The position numbers and the translations under genes are program-made. From the NCBI GenBank assembly GCA_022794055.1, contig JAAWEA010000056.1:1-39091 (forward strand): a DNA stretch of 39,091 nucleotides, in the 5' to 3' direction. Under the pieces are notes generated by a model, which searched no databases, had not been told where the DNA came from, and worked only from the letters and a program-made list of their open reading frames with translations. Shown in pieces: positions 8,682 through 18,976 of the stretch (positions are counted from its first letter, which is position 1; the number at the start of each line of letters is the position of its first letter). The stretch comes from Clostridia bacterium. Its GTDB lineage: Bacteria; Bacillota; Clostridia; TANB77; CAG-508.

Positions 8682-10310
8682 ATGTCAACTTGTCTAGGAT
8701 TGTATATAGAAGAAAGTATAATTAAATATGCAAAAGTTTCAAAAGAACGTGATCAGATAAAAGTGGAATCTTACGGTGTAAATTTCTATGATAACCTAGA
8801 TCAAGCAATAAAAAGAATTATTGAAGAAACTTATAGTTATAAGATTCCGATTAGTATTAATCTTACAGATGAAATGTATAACTATTTTCAAATATTTGCA
8901 TTATTAAATAAAAAGGATTTGCCAAAAGCTATAAAAACTGAATTTGAAGCATATTGTGGAGATAAAAATTATAATCCAAATGTTTTTGAAACAAGATATG
9001 CCTTAACACCTAATACACAAGATAAAGATAAGATAAAAGTAATTCATATAAGTGCAAATAAAATAGAATTAAATAAGAGAATACAAAGATTTAATTCATA
9101 TAGATTACAAAATGTTGAGCCAATATCAATGTCTATTGCAAATATATCACAATTTAATGAAAGAGAAAATTCATTAATTGTAAATATAGAAGAAAAAACA
9201 ATTGTAACAACAATTTTAAATCAAAATATTTATAATGTACAACAAATAGAAATAGGAAGTCAAGATATACTTGATAAAATTAATCTTAAAGAAAATTCTT
9301 ATCAAAAAGCTTATGAAATTTGTAAAGAAACAACTATTTATACATCTGAAGGAAGAGAACTGTTATCTCAAGATACAAATTATCTAGAAGATGTAATGCC
9401 AGCTTTATATGAAATTTTAGGACAAGTAAGAAATATTATTAATGAAAGTATAGATAAAATTGATAAAGTATATATTACAGGTACAGGAGCCTTAATAAAT
9501 AATATAGACTTATATTTTGAAGAATATTTAGAAAAAGTAAGATGTGAAATATTAAAACCAAATTTTATAAAAATTTCACCAGAAATTAATATAAAAGATT
9601 ATGTAGAAGTTAATTCAGCTATATCATTAGCTTTAAGTGGATTAAATCAAGGTATTGTTGGGATGAACTTCAAGAAAAATACTTTAATGGATAAGTTGCC
9701 AGAAATTTTAAAAATAGAGGTTGGAGGAAGCAAAAAACTAAAAGAACCTAAAAATAAAAATTTAAAATCCAATATATTTACTGTTGACTTTAATATTCCA
9801 TTAGATGCAATTGAAAAATCTATGCTTAGAAGTTTTTTTGGAGTTATAATTTTATTTTTCGTATATTGTGGATTTTCGTCTTTAATAAAAAATCAAATAC
9901 AACAAAAGAAAATAGAAGCAGAGGATTTTATCATGCAGACTAATAGTCAAATGGCATTAATTGATAAAGATATTCAAGAATTGCAAAATAAGACAAATGA
10001 GTATACTACTAAAATTAATAATTTGCAGGAGTTAAATGAAAAATTAGAAGAAAATACTAGAATGAAAAAATCAATACCAATTCTATTAAACAAACTTATG
10101 TATATTATGCCAGATGAAGTTCAAATTACATCTATAGTAAATACTACACAGAAACATATAGAAATACAAGCACAATCAAAGAGCTATGCTCAATTAGGAT
10201 ATTTAACAACTAATATTAAAGTTTCAGAAGTACTACTAAATGTTGTTTCCACATCTGGGCAACAAGATAATGATATTATAACTATTAAGATAGAAGGTGA
10301 TTTGCCATGA
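8682..10310 (+). CDS. pilMN: Type IV pilus PilM-PilN fusion protein
   Basis: PilM-like actin fold N-terminus; C-terminal single TM plus coiled coil plus ferredoxin-like PilN segment; SD AAAGGAG before ATG 8682. Confidence 0.75.
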   Translation: MSTCLGLYIEESIIKYAKVSKERDQIKVESYGVNFYDNLDQAIKRIIEETYSYKIPISINLTDEMYNYFQIFALLNKKDLPKAIKTEFEAYCGDKNYNPNVFETRYALTPNTQDKDKIKVIHISANKIELNKRIQRFNSYRLQNVEPISMSIANISQFNERENSLIVNIEEKTIVTTILNQNIYNVQQIEIGSQDILDKINLKENSYQKAYEICKETTIYTSEGRELLSQDTNYLEDVMPALYEILGQVRNIINESIDKIDKVYITGTGALINNIDLYFEEYLEKVRCEILKPNFIKISPEINIKDYVEVNSAISLALSGLNQGIVGMNFKKNTLMDKLPEILKIEVGGSKKLKEPKNKNLKSNIFTVDFNIPLDAIEKSMLRSFFGVIILFFVYCGFSSLIKNQIQQKKIEAEDFIMQTNSQMALIDKDIQELQNKTNEYTTKINNLQELNEKLEENTRMKKSIPILLNKLMYIMPDEVQITSIVNTTQKHIEIQAQSKSYAQLGYLTTNIKVSEVLLNVVSTSGQQDNDIITIKIEGDLP

Positions 10311-11020
10311 AAAAATTAGTATTAAGTATTGTTATTATATTAATCCTTATTTTAACAGGAATTACCATAGTTAAAGGATTTCAGATTAAAAGCTTAAATA
10401 TATTTGGAATTGTACAAATAAAAGAAAAAAATGAAGAATTGGATAATACTATTAATAAAGCTACAAAACTTGCAAGTGCTGATTATGAAAAAAAGATGGA
10501 TGACTTAAATAAAGAAATAAAAAAATTAGAAGAAGAAAGAACAAAATATCAAGATATGGTTAATGTAAGTACAGAAAATCAAGTAGAAGCTGCTAACCAA
10601 TTTTATGATTATTTAATTGACTTTCTTTGGATTCGTGTGGAAAATCATGCAAAAGAAGAAGGCGTTAAGATGAGGTTAGACTTAACAAGAAGTTCAACAG
10701 GAGCAGAAGATACCTACAATTTGAATTTTACTGCAACTGGAACTTATATTGGAATTGCAGAATTTATAACACATATAGAAGATGATGAGAAACTAGGGTT
10801 TAAAATTGAAGATTTTAGAATGACAGCATTTTCACAACCTTCAACAACATCTAAAAATAATACAACAGAAGAAGGAGAAACAGTAGAAAATACAAATATA
10901 GTACAAGCTATGTTTACATGTAAAGATATAAAAATAGAAGGAGTGTCATCAAATATGTCAACAGCTGTACCACAAACAACAGATAATACAAATTCATTAC
11001 AACAAAATCAAACTAGATAA
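10307..11020 (+). CDS. pilO: PilO-like type IV pilus assembly protein
   Basis: N-terminal TM, coiled coil, follows and overlaps pilMN. Confidence 0.65.
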   Translation: MKKLVLSIVIILILILTGITIVKGFQIKSLNIFGIVQIKEKNEELDNTINKATKLASADYEKKMDDLNKEIKKLEEERTKYQDMVNVSTENQVEAANQFYDYLIDFLWIRVENHAKEEGVKMRLDLTRSSTGAEDTYNLNFTATGTYIGIAEFITHIEDDEKLGFKIEDFRMTAFSQPSTTSKNNTTEEGETVENTNIVQAMFTCKDIKIEGVSSNMSTAVPQTTDNTNSLQQNQTR

Positions 11021-11043
11021 ATTTTGAAAGGAGTAGATTGCAA

Positions 11044-11469
11044 ATGGCAAAAAATATTATAAAAGAAATCATTATTATTTTACTTTTAATTTTGGCTATA
11101 ATTCTAATTTTAGGTGTATTATTATATGAATATGTACCTGTAAATAAGGTAATACCAGAAAAGATTTCTTATACTACTCCAGAAAAAATACAAGATGAAT
11201 TAAATACAGACAGTAATGTTGATGATACACAAATTATAATTACTTATCAAATAGACTCAACAGATTTAAGTAATTATAAAACTACACAAGATTATGTACC
11301 AGGAAAGAAAAATCCGTTTTCTTCTTTAGTTACTCAAGAAACTAATAATGATGCTGAAGAAGAAAATAATACTCAAGGAACAAGTAATAATCAATCAACA
11401 AACTCAAATACAAATACTCAAAAAGAACCAGAACAAACAGGATATTTACCAGATAAAGGTACAAAATAG
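11044..11469 (+). CDS. PilP-like bitopic protein
   Basis: N-terminal TM, YVPGKKNPFSSL motif; position after pilO. Confidence 0.45.
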   Translation: MAKNIIKEIIIILLLILAIILILGVLLYEYVPVNKVIPEKISYTTPEKIQDELNTDSNVDDTQIIITYQIDSTDLSNYKTTQDYVPGKKNPFSSLVTQETNNDAEEENNTQGTSNNQSTNSNTNTQKEPEQTGYLPDKGTK

Positions 11470-11547
11470 TGTTATTAAGATTATATTTATTTTTATAAAT
11501 ATAGTATATATATATATTATATCAAAAGAAAAGGGGGGAAACTCAAA

Positions 11548-11760
11548 ATGAATAATAATGGACAAAAAGGTATTACATTAGTAGCATTAGTTATAACAAT
11601 AATTATTTTATTAATTTTAGCAGGTGTAACAATAGCTTCTTTAAGTGGAACAGGATTATTTGGAAAAGCAAAAGAAGCTGGTGAAAAATCAAAAAATGCA
11701 GCTAATGAAGAAAATGTAATAATTCAAGATTATGAAAATTGGATAGACAATGAATTATAA
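11548..11760 (+). CDS. Type IV pilin-like protein
   Basis: Prepilin signal KG|ITLVALVITIIILLILAGVTIASL. Confidence 0.8.
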   Translation: MNNNGQKGITLVALVITIIILLILAGVTIASLSGTGLFGKAKEAGEKSKNAANEENVIIQDYENWIDNEL

Positions 11761-11786
11761 TATGAAAAGCAATAGCTTAAAAATTA

Positions 11787-11819
11787 ATAGGCATATACAT
11801 CAATAATGTATATGCCTAT
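11787..11819. terminator. Perfect 14-bp hairpin between pilin and pilD
   Basis: ATAGGCATATACAT-CAATA-ATGTATATGCCTAT. Confidence 0.55.
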
Positions 11820-11851
11820 CTTAAAAAATAATAGAACAGGATTTGTAAAAA

Positions 11852-12658
11852 ATGGATATGATTTTTTATATAATAATTTTTATGATGGGAATTACATTTG
11901 GAAGTTTTTATACATTAGCAGTATATCGTATTCCAAAAGGACAAGATATTATACATACACATTCATATTGCCCAAAATGTAACCACAAATTAAATTTTGT
12001 GGATTTAATTCCAGTATTTAGCTATTTATTATTAAAAGGAAAATGTAGATATTGTAAAGAAAAAATAAGACCTAGATATTTTTTAATTGAGGCAATTTCT
12101 GGTATATTCTTTGTATTAGTATCTTATTTATTAGGAGTATCAGTTTTCAATTTATCAATTATAAAAATAATAGATGTAGTATTTTGTTTTTTATATTTTA
12201 CATTTATTGTTTTAATAGCAGGAATTGATAAGGAAACAAGAACTATAAATAAATCTGTTTTAATGTATGGAATCATCATTTCAATTATGTATATAATATA
12301 TCTATACATAATAGAAGCGGCTAGTATTTATAGATATGTTATATATTTAATATATTTAGCAATATTATTATTAATTGATACAATTATATTAAGAAAGTAT
12401 GCAAAAAATAATTATATGTTTTCAATTTTAATATTACTTACAATAATGTTAATATTTACAGCTGAATATGTTACGCTAAATACTATAATAACAACATTGC
12501 TTACTATATCAATATATCTTTTATCAAAAAAGTTAAAAAATAATAAAAGTAAGCAATCTATAAAACAATATAATGAAGATATAAAAATAGGTTTTTTAAT
12601 GGCAATATCTAATATTGCATATTTTTTAATAGTATTAACATATTGCAAATTTATTTAG
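11852..12658 (+). CDS. pilD: Prepilin peptidase
   Basis: GSFYTLAVYRIPKGQDIIHTHSYCPKCNHKLNFVDLIPVFSYLLLKGKCRYCKEKI. Confidence 0.9.
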   Translation: MDMIFYIIIFMMGITFGSFYTLAVYRIPKGQDIIHTHSYCPKCNHKLNFVDLIPVFSYLLLKGKCRYCKEKIRPRYFLIEAISGIFFVLVSYLLGVSVFNLSIIKIIDVVFCFLYFTFIVLIAGIDKETRTINKSVLMYGIIISIMYIIYLYIIEAASIYRYVIYLIYLAILLLIDTIILRKYAKNNYMFSILILLTIMLIFTAEYVTLNTIITTLLTISIYLLSKKLKNNKSKQSIKQYNEDIKIGFLMAISNIAYFLIVLTYCKFI

Positions 12659-12672
12659 AAAGGACATAAAAT

Positions 12673-13104
12673 TTGAAAAAAGAAAATGGTTTTACAGGCA
12701 TTGATATTGTTATTTCTGTTTGTGTTTTAACAATTTTTATAGCTATAATTGGAAACTTAGTAGTTCTAATTAATTTAAATTATAAAAATATTGAAAGAAA
12801 ATCAAAAGCAATGACTTATGCAATACAAGAAATTGAAACAATAAAGGCATTGGGATATCAAGATAAATATGAAGGTAAAGGTATTAATACAAGAGATAAT
12901 TTATTGGAAGAAGAAGCAGATATTTATGAAAACGGAAAATTTACAGGTTATCATAAATGTGTATATGTAGAAGATTATGTTTATATTAAACAAGATATGG
13001 ATAAAAAATCAAATATATTAAAGCAAATTACAGTTGAAATTTCTTATGGTTTTGGAAATAAAAAACAATTGATAAGCTTATCTACATGTTTAGTAAAGGA
13101 GTAG
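12673..13104 (+). CDS. Minor pilin (PilV-like), TTG start
   Basis: ENG|FTGIDIVISVCVLTIFIAIIGNLVVLI. Confidence 0.65.
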   Translation: MKKENGFTGIDIVISVCVLTIFIAIIGNLVVLINLNYKNIERKSKAMTYAIQEIETIKALGYQDKYEGKGINTRDNLLEEEADIYENGKFTGYHKCVYVEDYVYIKQDMDKKSNILKQITVEISYGFGNKKQLISLSTCLVKE

Positions 13105-13107
13105 GAA

Positions 13108-13572
13108 TTGAAAAATAATAGAGGTATTACATTAACATCACTAATAATTTATATAATTGGAATGCTAATAGTTATTGCTACTATTGCTACATTAACATCA
13201 TTTTTTTATAGAAATGTTGATATAAATGAATTGGAGCGATTAAGTACTGAACAGTTTACAGAGTTTTCAAGCATATTTTCTAAAGAGATAAATAAAAAGA
13301 ATAATAAAGTTATAGAGTGCAAAACTAATATAGAAGTGATAGATGGCAATGATTATAAAATTAGTTATATTATTTTCTCAGGTGGAAATCAATACACATA
13401 TAAACAAGAAAGCAATACAATCTATAAAAATAATATAAAAGTTTGTACAGGTATAGAAGATTGTGATTTTTCTTATAAATTTATAAATTCTATATACCAG
13501 ATTAAAGTGAATTTTAAGACCGCTAATTTGAATATGACAGGGGAAAATGCTGTAAATTATAGTATGAATTAG
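13108..13572 (+). CDS. Minor pilin-like protein, TTG start
   Basis: NRG|ITLTSLIIYIIGMLIVIATIATLTSFF. Confidence 0.65.
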   Translation: MKNNRGITLTSLIIYIIGMLIVIATIATLTSFFYRNVDINELERLSTEQFTEFSSIFSKEINKKNNKVIECKTNIEVIDGNDYKISYIIFSGGNQYTYKQESNTIYKNNIKVCTGIEDCDFSYKFINSIYQIKVNFKTANLNMTGENAVNYSMN

Positions 13573-13573
13573 T

Positions 13574-13819
13574 AAATTTTAAGTTTTGTCTTATATTCGT
13601 GGAACTTTTACTTATGGGGTATAAAATAATTATAATCCTTTGTTTATTGCAGAAAAAAAAGGAATTTTAATATTATAACTTTTTTGCATGAACATTCCTC
13701 AGTCTTTTATATAACATTTCCTATTTTTTCTTTCATGCAAATCGTCTTATAATTATTTTATACCCCATAAGTAAAAGTTCTAATAATATAAGACAAAAAA
13801 AGCCAAAACTTAAAAATTT
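13574..13819. repeat. Long inverted repeat (MITE-like or long hairpin)
   Basis: Perfect 33-bp arms 13603-13635 / 13747-13779; additional arms 13588-13596/13786-13794 and 13577-13588/13804-13815. Confidence 0.85.
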
Positions 13820-13889
13820 AAACATAGACAAAAAAAGAAAAAATATAGTATAATAAAAAAGAATATACAAAAGAAAGGATATATTAATC

Positions 13890-15530
13890 ATGGAAATGAG
13901 AAGAAGACAACCTGTAGGAGTAGAATTAGTAAAAAGAGGTATTGTAACAGAAAATGATATAGAAGAAGCATTAAAATTTCAAAGAGAGCATCCAAATGAG
14001 AAATTAGCAAGTATTTTATATACTTTAAATGTTTGTGATAATGAAAAATTAATCGAAAATGTTGCAGACATTTTAGGCAAAAAAGGAGTATTATTAAATT
14101 CTAATACTATAAAAATAAAACCAATAGATTATTTACCACTAGAAACATGTAAGAGAAACAGATGTGTTCCTTTTGAAGTAAATAATGGAAAAATAAAAGT
14201 ATGTTTTTCAGATAGAGTAACTAATAGGAATATGGATTCTGTAAAATTATTGTTATTAAATAAGGGATTAATTATGGAATCTTATGTTACTTTTGACAAA
14301 GACATAGAAAAAACATTAAATGCTTATGATGGAGGAAATAATACTAATATTGAACAAACAACATCAACAGGAACAATAATAGAATTAGTAGATAGTATCA
14401 TAAAAACAGGAATGGATAAAAGAGCAAGTGATATACACATTGAACCTTTAGCAAATGAACTTAGAGTAAGATATAGAATTGATGGTGAATTATTTACAGT
14501 AGCTAAAATTTCAAAAGAAAAACAACATCAGATGATAGGAAGATTAAAAGCAATTTCTAATATGCACCAAGAAAAACAAGAGGCACAAGACGGTAGGATT
14601 TTAATTTATGATGATTATAATATACGTGTTTCTTCACAGCCTAATGTATATGGAGAAAAATTTGTTTTAAGATTATTAAAGAAAAACGTAGATATAAAAA
14701 ATATTTTTGAATTAGGTTATCCAGGAACAGAAGAAGAATTGAAAAGAGACTTTAACAAAAAGAATAGTATAACAATTATAGCAGCACCAACTGGTGCAGG
14801 TAAAACAACGACTTTATATAGTATTATAGATTATCTAAATTCACCTGAAATTAATATTACGACTATTGAAGACCCTGTTGAAATTAGAATTGACGGATTA
14901 AACCAAATAGAAATTGGAAATGCTAAGTCTACATTTTCAAGTGCTTTAAGAACCGTTTTAAGACAAGATCCAGATATGATTTTACTAGGTGAAATTCGTG
15001 ATAAAGAAACAGCAGAGATAGCAATACAGGCAGGACAAACAGGACATTATGTATTATCTACAATACATACAATAGATAGTATTGAAGTTATAAATAGAAT
15101 GAGAAAAATGGGAGTATCAGATTATGATATAGCAAGTACATTAGCAACAACAGTTTCACAAAGACTAGTAAGAAGAATTTGTCCGCAATGCAAAGAAGAA
15201 AGAGATTTTACAAAAGAAGAAAAGGAAATTATATCAAAAATTTCAGGAAAATATGGAGAAAAAATAGATTTTACTAATTTAAAAACTTATAATACTCCAG
15301 GTTGTAAATATTGTAATAATATTGGATATTTTGGAAGAATAGGTATTTTTGAAGTTTTAAGTGTATCAGATGAAATTAAAGAATTAATCGTGAAGGGTGC
15401 TTCTACTATTGAGATTCGAAATAAAGCATTAGAAGAAAATTATAGACCACTTGTAATTGATGGAATACACAAAGTACTTAATGGAAATACAACATTAGAA
15501 GAATTAAACAGACAATTGATTTTATATTAA
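13890..15530 (+). CDS. pilB: Type IV pilus assembly ATPase PilB
   Basis: Walker A APTGAGKTTTLYSI; RQDPDMILLGEIRDKETAEIAIQAGQTGH; CxxC motifs. Confidence 0.93.
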   Translation: MEMRRRQPVGVELVKRGIVTENDIEEALKFQREHPNEKLASILYTLNVCDNEKLIENVADILGKKGVLLNSNTIKIKPIDYLPLETCKRNRCVPFEVNNGKIKVCFSDRVTNRNMDSVKLLLLNKGLIMESYVTFDKDIEKTLNAYDGGNNTNIEQTTSTGTIIELVDSIIKTGMDKRASDIHIEPLANELRVRYRIDGELFTVAKISKEKQHQMIGRLKAISNMHQEKQEAQDGRILIYDDYNIRVSSQPNVYGEKFVLRLLKKNVDIKNIFELGYPGTEEELKRDFNKKNSITIIAAPTGAGKTTTLYSIIDYLNSPEINITTIEDPVEIRIDGLNQIEIGNAKSTFSSALRTVLRQDPDMILLGEIRDKETAEIAIQAGQTGHYVLSTIHTIDSIEVINRMRKMGVSDYDIASTLATTVSQRLVRRICPQCKEERDFTKEEKEIISKISGKYGEKIDFTNLKTYNTPGCKYCNNIGYFGRIGIFEVLSVSDEIKELIVKGASTIEIRNKALEENYRPLVIDGIHKVLNGNTTLEELNRQLILY

Positions 15531-15552
15531 ACAAAAGAGGAGGAAATTTATC

Positions 15553-16656
15553 ATGAATATGGATAAAATTTTAGATATAGCAATTGAAAAAGACGCATCT
15601 GATGTGCATTTAATTGCAGGTAATAAACCAATGCTTAGAATATCAAGAGAGTTATTGCCAATTGAAGACATGGAGGTATTAGCACCAGAAGATATGAATG
15701 AGATGTATGATTATTTAGTAAGAGGAAATATTGATAAAGATCAAATATTTAATACAACAAGAAAGTTAGATACATCTTATGAATATAAAGGAATCCGTTT
15801 AAGGGTTAATATATCATTATCAGATGATATACCATTATGTACATTAAGACTTATAAAAAATAAATTACCACCTTATGAATCTTTAGGATTACCAGATGTT
15901 ATTAGAAGAATGGTAGACCAACCACAAGGTTTAATTTTAGTAACAGGAAAAACAAATTCAGGAAAAAGTACAACTTTAAATGCTTTGATTAATGAAATAA
16001 ATGAGCAGAAAAATAAAAAAATATTAACATTAGAAAATCCAGTAGAATTTAGACATTATTCCAAAAAATCTTTAATTGTACAAAAAGAGATAGGGAAAGG
16101 TAGAGATTCATTAACCTTTAGTGATGGTGTAAAAAATTCATTAAGAGAAGACTGTGATATTTTAGTTATTGGAGAAATTAGAGACAAGGTTACAATGGAA
16201 GCTGCAATTGAAATGGCAGAATCAGGACATTTAGTAATTGGAACATTGCATACAAAATCTTGTGCAGAAACAATTGATAGAATGATAAATTTTTATGAAG
16301 TAAGGGATCAAGCCAGTATAAAGTATCTTTTATCAGCTTTATTAAAATTGGTTGTATCACAAAGATTATTAAAAGGTAGAGATGGAAAATTAGTTTTAGT
16401 TCCAGAAGTTATGGTTGTTGATAATATTGTATCAGGAATCATTAGAAAAGAAAAAATAAGTGTATCAGAAATTGAAGATGCAATTCAAAGTTCAGATAAA
16501 GGGAGTATAGGACTGATTAATTCAATAGCTACACTATTTGTGAATGATAAAATTACATTAGATCAAGCAAAAGCTCAAATTGAAGAGAAAAATATTGAAA
16601 TATTAAATAGAACAATTATGCAAATGAAAATAAAAAGAGATGCTAATAGATATTAA
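15553..16656 (+). CDS. pilT: Twitching/retraction ATPase PilT
   Basis: VTGKTNSGKSTTLNAL; REDCDILVIGEIRD; AESGHLVIGTLHT. Confidence 0.88.
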   Translation: MNMDKILDIAIEKDASDVHLIAGNKPMLRISRELLPIEDMEVLAPEDMNEMYDYLVRGNIDKDQIFNTTRKLDTSYEYKGIRLRVNISLSDDIPLCTLRLIKNKLPPYESLGLPDVIRRMVDQPQGLILVTGKTNSGKSTTLNALINEINEQKNKKILTLENPVEFRHYSKKSLIVQKEIGKGRDSLTFSDGVKNSLREDCDILVIGEIRDKVTMEAAIEMAESGHLVIGTLHTKSCAETIDRMINFYEVRDQASIKYLLSALLKLVVSQRLLKGRDGKLVLVPEVMVVDNIVSGIIRKEKISVSEIEDAIQSSDKGSIGLINSIATLFVNDKITLDQAKAQIEEKNIEILNRTIMQMKIKRDANRY

Positions 16657-16682
16657 AAATACAGTTGGGAGGTGAACCTAAA

Positions 16683-18023
16683 GTGCCTACTTATATTTAT
16701 AAAGCAGTAACAAGTTCAGGAATTATTGTAAAAAATAGAGTTGAAGCAGGAAGTAAGCAAAATTTACTTAGGTCATTAAAAGAAAATAACTTAATGCCAA
16801 TTACAATTGAACAAGTTGCATATTCAGCAAAAAAGAAAAAGAGCAAAAAGAAGAATATTAAAGATATTGAAGAGATTTTAAAAAATGCAAATACAACTCA
16901 GATAAATACAAAAAAGACATCTTCAGTAAAAGAAAAAATAAATATGTATTTATCAAAGACCGAGAAAGTGACATCACGAGATTTAGTAATATTTACTCAA
17001 AATTTCTATTTATTAAAAAAGGCTAATTTTAATAATATTCATGCTTTGAGAACTATTATGGAAAGTACAGAGAATCATACTTTTAAAGGAGTTTTAGAAG
17101 ACATTTTAGCAGGTGTAGAAGCTGGAGAAAATATGTATACAACAATGGAATATTACGAAGATATATTTCCATTTATTTATATTAATATGATAAAGGTAGG
17201 AGAATTATCAGGTTCACTTACCAGTTCATTGGAACAAGCAGTTAGATATTTAGATTCTACTGAAGCATTAAATAAGAAAATAAGAGGAATATTAATACCA
17301 AATATTATTCAATTTGTACTATTATTAGTAATGCTTTTTGTAGGAACAATAGTTGCAATTCCAGCAATTCAAAATGTATATGATGAAGTTGGAACCCAAG
17401 ATACACTTCCAGCAATTACTTTATGGTTTCAAAGTGTTGTAAATAATTTAGTTAGATTTTGGTATATTCCATTAATTATAGTTTTAGTAGCTGTTGCATC
17501 AATTATATTTTATATTAATACACCAAAAGGAAAATATAAATTTGATTATTTTAAATATAAAATGCCAGTATTTGGTCAGTTAATATTTACTCTGGATTTT
17601 TCTAGACTTATGAAAGGTATGCTTTTAAACTTAGAAAATGGAATGAGAATACAAGAATCAATAGAAGTTAGTAAAAATATTATAAAAAATTATCTTATGT
17701 TATCAATTATTGAAACATCATTAAGTAATATATTAGTTGGTGATTCTTGGATTGAGCCTTTTGAGAAGTCTGGCTTAGCTAAGCCTATGATAACGGAAAT
17801 GTTAAAGATAGGTATGCAAACAGATTTAACAGAGATGATGAATAAGCTAGTAGAATATTTAGAAATTGATATAGATAATATAATGGAAAAAGTTATGAAA
17901 GTATTACCACAAGTGGTTTATGCAATTGTAGGTGTAGTTTTAATTTTCTTTGTAGTTGTTGTACTTGTACCATGTATACAGGTTTATATGGGAGATTTCT
18001 TATTCTCAGCAGCTGGAGTGTAA
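16683..18023 (+). CDS. pilC: Type IV pilus inner-membrane platform protein PilC
   Basis: GspF/PilC family; SD GGGAGGTGA followed by GTG 16683. Confidence 0.88.
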   Translation: MPTYIYKAVTSSGIIVKNRVEAGSKQNLLRSLKENNLMPITIEQVAYSAKKKKSKKKNIKDIEEILKNANTTQINTKKTSSVKEKINMYLSKTEKVTSRDLVIFTQNFYLLKKANFNNIHALRTIMESTENHTFKGVLEDILAGVEAGENMYTTMEYYEDIFPFIYINMIKVGELSGSLTSSLEQAVRYLDSTEALNKKIRGILIPNIIQFVLLLVMLFVGTIVAIPAIQNVYDEVGTQDTLPAITLWFQSVVNNLVRFWYIPLIIVLVAVASIIFYINTPKGKYKFDYFKYKMPVFGQLIFTLDFSRLMKGMLLNLENGMRIQESIEVSKNIIKNYLMLSIIETSLSNILVGDSWIEPFEKSGLAKPMITEMLKIGMQTDLTEMMNKLVEYLEIDIDNIMEKVMKVLPQVVYAIVGVVLIFFVVVVLVPCIQVYMGDFLFSAAGV

Positions 18024-18046
18024 AATAAAAATAGATTGGAGATAAT

Positions 18047-18934
18047 ATGAAAGTTGGAATTGATTTAGGTGGAAGTCATATAGGAATTGGAATTATAGAT
18101 AAAAATAATACATTAATTGAAAAGACTGAAAAGAGATTAATGTCAGAAGATAAAAAAAATATAAAAGAGTCGATACAAAGTTTTATTATTGATAATATAT
18201 TACAATTAAAGAAACAGTATGACATATCAGAAATTGGTATTGCAGTTCCTGGAACAGTTACAGAAAGACTTATAGTTAGATCAGTTAATTTAGGAGTACA
18301 AAATTATCCACTTGTAGATATTTTAGAGAAGAAAATAAAATTACCAGTAAAAATGAGAAATGATGCTAAGTGTGCGGCACTTGCAGAAGTAAGAAATGGA
18401 GCATTGAAAAACTATAAGAGAACAGTATTTTTAACATTAGGAACAGGAATTGGTGGGGCAGTAATTATTGATAATAATTTATTAAATACAGGTGATTTCC
18501 CAGGATGTGAATTTGGACATATAGTTATTCAAAAAGATGGAATAGAATGTAATTGTGGTAAAAAAGGTTGTTTTGAAAAGTATGCTTCTATGAAAGCGTT
18601 TAAAAATAATTTAAGAGAAACACTTGGTTTAGATGAAAATACAAAAGGAGAAGAACTATTACAGATTATTAGGAAAAATCCAGATGAAGAAAAAATAAAA
18701 AGGATAATTCAAGATTTTATTGAATATTTAAGTATAGGTATATCTAATTTGATAAATATATTTGAACCAGAAGCGGTGGGAATAGGTGGAAGTTTTGTAT
18801 ATTTTTCAGATATATTATTAGAAAAATTAAAACAAAATATTATAGAAAAAGAATATTTATTTAATGAAAGAGAAGATTTAGTTATTGTACCTGCTGTTCT
18901 AGGGAATGATGCAGGAATTTTAGGTAGTGTGTGA
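18047..18934 (+). CDS. ROK family sugar kinase (glucokinase-like)
   Basis: GIDLGGSHIGIGI; GTGIGGAVI; ECNCGKKGCFEKYAS zinc/ROK motif. Confidence 0.85.
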   Translation: MKVGIDLGGSHIGIGIIDKNNTLIEKTEKRLMSEDKKNIKESIQSFIIDNILQLKKQYDISEIGIAVPGTVTERLIVRSVNLGVQNYPLVDILEKKIKLPVKMRNDAKCAALAEVRNGALKNYKRTVFLTLGTGIGGAVIIDNNLLNTGDFPGCEFGHIVIQKDGIECNCGKKGCFEKYASMKAFKNNLRETLGLDENTKGEELLQIIRKNPDEEKIKRIIQDFIEYLSIGISNLINIFEPEAVGIGGSFVYFSDILLEKLKQNIIEKEYLFNEREDLVIVPAVLGNDAGILGSV

Positions 18935-18976
18935 TAAAAAGGGATAACCTTATTGCTACAGATTAAGGAGTTTAAG

